NCBI GenBank assembly: GCA_905233965.1
Contig: CAJOFG010000017.1
Span: 1-10,592 of the forward strand
Length of the DNA stretch: 10,592 bases
Direction: 5' to 3'
Origin: an uncultured Selenomonadaceae bacterium
Lineage (GTDB): Bacteria > Bacillota > Negativicutes > Selenomonadales > Selenomonadaceae
Shown here: positions 6,389 to 10,592 of the stretch, piece after piece
Position numbering within the stretch: the first letter of the stretch is position 1
Layout: the number at the start of each line of letters is the position of its first letter
Made by a program: the position numbers and the translations under genes
Notes under the pieces: generated by a model
Seen by the model: only the letters and a program-made list of their open reading frames with translations
What the model was told of the DNA's origin: nothing
Database searches by the model: none

Positions 6389-7880
6389 TGTTTTCCACCT
6401 CCTCGACAACTTCAAAAAGAGCTTTCGCCTTCTGCAACATTTCCCGGTATTCGTTAATCGGCACGGAGTCGGCGACAATCCCTGCACCGGCTTGGATAAT
6501 CGCCGTATCTTCATTTTCAATTCGCATCGTCCTCAAAGTTATGCACATATCCGTATTGCCGCAAAAATCCATGTAGCCGACTGTGCCGGCGTAAGTGCCG
6601 CGCCGAATCGGTTCAAGTTCGTGAATGATTTCCATCGCCCGGAGTTTCGGTGCGCCGCTGACCGTGCCGGCCGGAAAAGTTGCGCGCAACACTTCAATCG
6701 GCGTTAAATTTTTTTTCAACTTCCCGGTGACACTCGAAACCATATGCATGACGTGGCTGAAATATTCGACGGCTTTTAATTTCGGAACGCGAACCGTTCC
6801 CGGCTCCGAAATTCTGCCCAAATCATTCCGCGCCAAGTCAACCAACATCGAATGTTCCGCGCACTCTTTAACGTCGGCTTTCAAATCTTCCGCAAGCAAA
6901 AAATCTTCCTCCGAATTTTTTCCGCGCCGACGCGTTCCGGCAATGGGGTAAGTGTAAACCGTTTCGCCGGAAACTTTTACGAGCATTTCCGGTGACGCGC
7001 CCACCAATTTTACGCCGCCGAAGTTCAGGAAAAACATATACGGCGACGGATTGACTTGGCGAAGTTTACGGTAAAAAAGAAATGCCGGCTTTGAAATTTT
7101 TGCGCGGAATTGATGTGACGGGACGACTTGAAAAATATCTCCGGCGAAAATGTATTCCTTCGCCCGTTCGATTGCCGCCAAAATTTCCGGCGGTTCTTCT
7201 CCGTATTTCGCCATGAAATTTACCGGTTCTTTCAACTTGCTTGAAATTTTTTCGTCGGACAAAATGAGCGGCGCGGAAATTTTTTTCGCAACTTCCTTCA
7301 TTCGTTCGGAAATTTCTTCGTAAAGTTCGAGCGGGTCTTCGCAATTTTTCAAGTCGGCAAGGTAAACGAGCCGGGCGATTTTTTTCAGCGCGTCGAACAC
7401 GACGAGAATTTTGCAAATCATGAATTGACCGAGCAATTCTTCTTCGCCGATTTCGAGTCCGCGAATCCTGTCGAAAGTCGCGGCAATTTCAAAGTTGAAG
7501 TAACCGACCGGTCCGCCGTTCACGAGCGGCAAATTTTCATCGACAATCGCCGGCTTAAATTTCGCCATGAATTTTTTCAGCGCGTCAACCGGATTGCCTT
7601 CGATACTTTTCAACAAATCCCCTTCGCGATAAATCAATTTGTTTTTGAAAATCTGAAGTCGGACGAAAGGTTCCGCGCCGATAAAAGAGTAACGACCGAA
7701 AGCCTGTTGAGTCGTATCCGCCGATTCGAGAATAAAACCTTTTCCCTCTCCGACGAGTTTGTAAAAAATCGAAACGGGCGTATCCAAGTCCATGTTAATT
7801 TCTGCAGTCAGTGCGATCAAATTTGATTCGCGGGAAAAATTTTTGAATCCTTCCGGCGACGGGGTAATTTTCAGATTCAT
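6369..7880 (-). CDS. trpE: Anthranilate synthase component I
   Basis: TrpE converts chorismate and ammonia (from TrpG) to anthranilate, the first committed step of tryptophan synthesis. The 503 residues fit the family. The N-terminal domain has the feedback-inhibition element ILES (50-53) followed by RYSFIG (63-68), and NPSPYMFF (277-284) belongs to the tryptophan-binding region. The catalytic domain shows YPIAGTRRRG (311-320), AEHSMLVDLARND (341-353), TFPAGTVSGAPK (401-412) and IQAGAGIV (462-469). PIAGT rather than PIKGT separates it from PabB. It is preceded by GAGGTGA and a good promoter with only about 35 bases of leader, so I see no attenuator or leader peptide. No trpD, trpC, trpF, trpB or trpA is in the window. 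Confidence 0.95.
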   Translation of the reverse strand: MNLKITPSPEGFKNFSRESNLIALTAEINMDLDTPVSIFYKLVGEGKGFILESADTTQQAFGRYSFIGAEPFVRLQIFKNKLIYREGDLLKSIEGNPVDALKKFMAKFKPAIVDENLPLVNGGPVGYFNFEIAATFDRIRGLEIGEEELLGQFMICKILVVFDALKKIARLVYLADLKNCEDPLELYEEISERMKEVAKKISAPLILSDEKISSKLKEPVNFMAKYGEEPPEILAAIERAKEYIFAGDIFQVVPSHQFRAKISKPAFLFYRKLRQVNPSPYMFFLNFGGVKLVGASPEMLVKVSGETVYTYPIAGTRRRGKNSEEDFLLAEDLKADVKECAEHSMLVDLARNDLGRISEPGTVRVPKLKAVEYFSHVMHMVSSVTGKLKKNLTPIEVLRATFPAGTVSGAPKLRAMEIIHELEPIRRGTYAGTVGYMDFCGNTDMCITLRTMRIENEDTAIIQAGAGIVADSVPINEYREMLQKAKALFEVVEEVENNDSSAR

Positions 7881-7921
7881 TATCTCACCTCACAAATTTT
7901 TTTTGGAACAACGGGTACTAG

Positions 7922-7950
7922 ATTTTATTTTGACGTAAACAAAAAGTCAA
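7922..7950 (-). promoter_or_regulatory. trpE-trpG operon promoter
   Basis: On the - strand TTGACT (7950-7945), 17 bases, TAAAAT (7927-7922): one mismatch in each box. Arms TTGAC and GTCAA form an inverted repeat across the -35 box and spacer, a possible but unproven regulator site. The start of transcription would fall near 7915. The stretch 7951-8050 between this promoter and the eno terminator holds no gene that I can see. Confidence 0.75.
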
Positions 7951-8050
7951 TGATAACTTTTTAAGCTGCAACATAAAACAGAGTGCCGATGGGATGCAAC
8001 GTCAAGTTGCTTTTCACGGAAGTTATAACGCGACAAAAATTTTGTAAATC

Positions 8051-8083
8051 AAAAAGGCACCGCCTACGATTGAGTGCGATGCC
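8051..8083 (-). terminator. eno terminator
   Basis: On the - strand GGCATCGC (8083-8076) pairs with GCGGTGCC (8063-8056) around a 12-base loop, followed by TTTTTG. The single non-Watson-Crick pair is U-G on this strand and would be A-C on the other, which supports the - orientation. It lies 45 bases past the eno stop. Confidence 0.85.
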
Positions 8084-8121
8084 CGGAATTTTATTTTATT
8101 CCGAATTTTAAATTCGTCCGG
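8083..8121. repeat. Overlapping inverted repeats in the eno 3' leader-out
   Basis: CGGAAT/ATTCCG (8084-8089/8098-8103) and CGAATTT/AAATTCG (8102-8108/8110-8116) share two bases, so they cannot both form fully. CCGGA/TCCGG (8083-8087/8117-8121) encloses both. They lie between the eno stop and its terminator and could stabilise the mRNA end. AT-rich sequence makes such pairing easy, so the significance is low. Confidence 0.4.
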
Positions 8122-8127
8122 AAAAAA

Positions 8128-9480
<1,353 letters not shown>

Positions 9481-9516
9481 TCATCACAAAAAAACGCAGT
9501 TAATTTCGATAGGGAA

Positions 9517-9544
9517 ATTATACCGGTTCAAAAACAAATTGCAA
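9517..9544 (-). promoter_or_regulatory. eno promoter
   Basis: On the - strand TTGCAA (9544-9539), 16 bases, perfect TATAAT (9522-9517), with CCGG directly before the -10 box. Transcription would begin near 9510, leaving a leader of about 45 bases that ends in a very strong ribosome binding site. Confidence 0.8.
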
Positions 9545-9598
9545 GTTTAATTTTCAAAATATTTGTATGTTTTCGTCCGGTAAACAACTTTTAAAAAA

Positions 9599-9626
9599 TT
9601 GACAAATAATTGGCTCTCAGTTTTAT
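9599..9626 (+). promoter_or_regulatory. Promoter-like element facing away from eno
   Basis: A perfect TTGACA (9599-9604) is followed after 16 bases by TTTTAT (4 of 6 matches to TATAAT). No + strand gene follows before the antisense toxin region; a hairpin follows about 20 bases downstream. The weak -10 box in AT-rich DNA makes this uncertain. Confidence 0.35.
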
Positions 9627-9647
9627 GTTTCAGCAAAAATTTTTGTG

Positions 9648-9673
9648 GTGGCGACGTGCAGCCGCCACATTTT
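9648..9673 (+). terminator. GC-rich hairpin with short T-run
   Basis: GTGGCG (9648-9653) pairs with CGCCAC (9663-9668) around a 9-base loop, followed by ATTTTCACTTTAT. It resembles a modest + strand terminator, yet no + strand gene precedes it; only the promoter-like element at 9599-9626 does. It could end a roughly 40-base RNA or serve as a regulatory structure. The rest of the 9545-9713 stretch shows only AT-rich DNA and a CAAAAATTTTTG palindrome (9634-9645). Confidence 0.4.
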
Positions 9674-9713
9674 CACTTTATCACAATCCAATATTTTGAG
9701 GAAGTCGAACAAT

Positions 9714-9734
9714 AAAAAAAGCCGTCAATCGGCT
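9714..9734 (-). terminator. Terminator of the toxin-antitoxin module
   Basis: On the - strand AGCCG (9734-9730), loop ATTGA, CGGCT (9724-9720), then a run of T (9719-9714). The stem shares its first base with the TGA stop of the toxin frame (9736-9734). Confidence 0.75.
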
Positions 9735-10005
9735 CAAAATAATTCACTGTGACTTCCGGTGCGTGAAAGCGTCAAAATTAAATCCGTTTCATTGACGATG
9801 TAAATCAGTAACCAATCCGGTTTTATGTGACATTCGCGAAAACCTTTCCAATCGCCGAGCAATTCGTGATCGTGAAATTTTTCGTCGAGAGTTTCACCGG
9901 AGGCAAGTTTTGAAATGACTTCGATTAAAGGCAACATATTACAACCTTGTTTCACCAATTTTTAAAGTCTCGTTTAAATCTTGCGGTTCGTTTAATCGTC
10001 AGCAT
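9734..10005 (-). pseudogene. YafQ/RelE-family toxin, frameshifted by one base
   Basis: ATG at 10005-10003 opens a frame reading MLTIKRTARFKRDFKNW and hitting TGA at 9954-9952. The rest of the toxin continues in the next frame from about 9958 to TGA at 9736-9734. One extra A in the A-run complementary to 9959-9963 would join them into a 90-residue protein, the normal YafQ size. YafQ toxins are ribosome-dependent mRNA endonucleases. The residues known as important in E. coli YafQ are kept in the joined numbering: His47, His60, Asp64, Trp65, His86 and Phe90 (motifs DHELLGDWKGFRECH, PDWLLIY, GSHSELF). The start overlaps the antitoxin end by 14 bases, the usual TA layout. The intact remainder means that the break is recent, or an assembly error in a homopolymer. 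Without the fix, a TTG or the internal ATG would give only a fragment lacking the first helix. Confidence 0.85.
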
Positions 10006-10171
10006 CATCATTCAAGTCTTTCAAAAGCTCGGAGACGGAGTAAAAAGTTTTCGCCGGGATTTTACCTTCGGAAATAAGGCGCACCTCATTCATTGCAAGG
10101 CGGGTTTCGCGGTTGAAGTCATTCGAGTGACGGGTGAGAAATTCTTGATTGTTTTCGTTGACATCAAACAT
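9992..10171 (-). CDS. Short antitoxin, RelB/DinJ-like C-terminal type
   Basis: This 59-residue gene lies directly before the toxin and overlaps it by 14 bases. Residues about 17-57 resemble the toxin-binding end of RelB/DinJ antitoxins: an amphipathic stretch RETRLAMNEVRLISEGKIPA, then KTFYSVSELLKDLNDDADD. The N-terminal ribbon-helix-helix DNA-binding domain of the family is absent: ATG 10171 has AAGGAG 8 bases upstream, and in-frame stops occur about 12 codons before it. It may neutralise the toxin without binding its own promoter, or its missing half may be lost. The family call is from my reading of the short sequence and its position, so it is moderately sure. Confidence 0.7.
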   Translation of the reverse strand: MFDVNENNQEFLTRHSNDFNRETRLAMNEVRLISEGKIPAKTFYSVSELLKDLNDDADD

Positions 10172-10201
10172 TTTAAAAACTCCTTTCCGAAAATTTTTTG
10201 A

Positions 10202-10231
10202 ATTTTATCACCCTCACCGGACTTTTGACAA
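10202..10231 (-). promoter_or_regulatory. Promoter of the toxin-antitoxin module
   Basis: On the - strand TTGTCA (10231-10226), 18 bases, TAAAAT (10207-10202), one mismatch in each box. It yields a leader of about 25 bases with the antitoxin ribosome binding site. CCTCAC (10212-10217) and GTGAGG (10242-10247) form an inverted repeat across the promoter and the ribosome binding site of the divergent gene, a conceivable operator. Confidence 0.65.
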
Positions 10232-10254
10232 TAAAAATTTTGTGAGGTGACGGC

Positions 10255-10592
10255 ATGATTAAAAAAATTTTGAGTAGAAAATTTGTTTGGGGATTCCTTA
10301 TCGTGACATGGCTTTTTCAAATTGCGATTTGCATTTATTTTCTTGCTGAAGTGCCTGATATTCAAGGTTGCTTGACACAGGGCGACGACCTTCAATCGGC
10401 AATGAATTGGATCATTGACGCAATCGGGACAATGTTGTCAGATGTTCCTGAAAGTAAATATCCTGCACCGAGTAATATTCAGGATTTGGATTTGAGCGAA
10501 TATCGAGAAAAAATATCAGCAAAGACAATAAAAGAGGCGGCTCGAAAAGCGGGACGAAATATCAAAGAAACCGCCGAAATTTTGGGTGCACC
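10255..10592 (+). CDS. Unknown membrane-anchored protein, 3' end outside window
   Basis: ATG 10255 has GAGGTGA (10244-10250) 4 bases upstream, and the frame stays open to the window edge (112 residues seen). Lys/Arg at 3, 4, 8 and 9 precede a hydrophobic segment at about 10-30 (VWGFLIVTWLFQIAICIYFL), a probable transmembrane anchor or signal. After it comes a mixed region with Cys39, a short hydrophobic helix (about 49-61), a Pro-containing linker, and a basic helix from about 80. I do not recognise the family. Gene orientation is divergent from the toxin-antitoxin module with an 83-base gap, so the two promoter regions overlap. Confidence 0.65.
   Translation, partial: MIKKILSRKFVWGFLIVTWLFQIAICIYFLAEVPDIQGCLTQGDDLQSAMNWIIDAIGTMLSDVPESKYPAPSNIQDLDLSEYREKISAKTIKEAARKAGRNIKETAEILGA

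Noticed and set aside
6389..6520. N-terminal extension of trpG by 44 codons
   Set aside because: The extra residues are Arg/Cys-rich out-of-frame trpE sequence, while ATG 6388 has AGGAGG and starts exactly at the family's conserved N-terminus.
7915..7927. GTACTAG near the trp promoter, like half of the E. coli TrpR operator
   Set aside because: Only one half-site is present and the symmetric partner is missing; seven bases can match by chance.
7996..8014. GCAAC/GTTGC hairpin followed by TTTT on the + strand
   Set aside because: Only 5 bp, and no + strand gene ends here; likely incidental.
9947..10201. 84-codon + strand frame over the antitoxin
   Set aside because: It is the shadow of the antitoxin and toxin start and lacks a ribosome binding site.
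10090..10395. 101-codon - strand frame overlapping the antitoxin and the divergent gene
   Set aside because: No ribosome binding site or recognisable features; two better-supported genes occupy the same bases.

Overview
The window looks like chromosomal DNA from a diderm Firmicute, most likely class Negativicutes (Selenomonas/Veillonella-type bacteria). Three OmpH/Skp-family periplasmic proteins and the lipid A enzyme LpxD imply an outer membrane with LPS. Ribosome binding sites are strong (AGGAGG, GAGGTGA), promoters are clear sigma-70 type, and rho-independent terminators with U-runs are common, all of which fit Firmicutes. The taxon is inferred from gene content only.

Left part, + strand (1-4853). 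A TPR protein enters from the left edge. Next comes a promoter-driven small OmpH protein (788-1246), closed by a strong terminator (1294-1350). Beyond the terminator lies a compact run: a long coiled-coil OmpH-like protein (1377-2498), an OmpH-like lipoprotein (2517-2945) and lpxD (2959-3993). This is an envelope-biogenesis block: Skp-like chaperones for outer-membrane proteins next to an acyltransferase of lipid A synthesis. The usual lpxC-fabZ-lpxA neighbours do not follow. Instead a stand-alone cheR (4065-4853), a chemotaxis methyltransferase, comes next with its own probable promoter.

Middle part, - strand (4876-7880). trpE and trpG overlap by 20 bases and encode the two subunits of anthranilate synthase. 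A membrane-anchored alpha/beta hydrolase follows, and all three probably form one operon from a good promoter at 7922-7950. The operon converges on cheR, and the likely cheR terminator lies inside the hydrolase coding region. No other trp genes are present.

Right part, mainly - strand (8051-10592). Enolase (eno) has its own promoter and terminator. Upstream of it is a RelB/DinJ-YafQ-type toxin-antitoxin module. The toxin gene is broken by an apparent one-base deletion in an A-run, and the antitoxin is only 59 residues with no DNA-binding domain. A divergent membrane-protein gene runs off the right edge. The 268-base gap between eno and the toxin holds a second promoter-like element and a GC-rich hairpin that could make a very short RNA.

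Most of the window is ordinary housekeeping DNA. The points most worth a second look are the frameshifted toxin, the RHH-less antitoxin, the three architecturally different OmpH paralogues separated by a terminator and a 16-bp palindrome, the terminator embedded in a convergent gene, and a CCGG next to the -10 box at three of five promoters.
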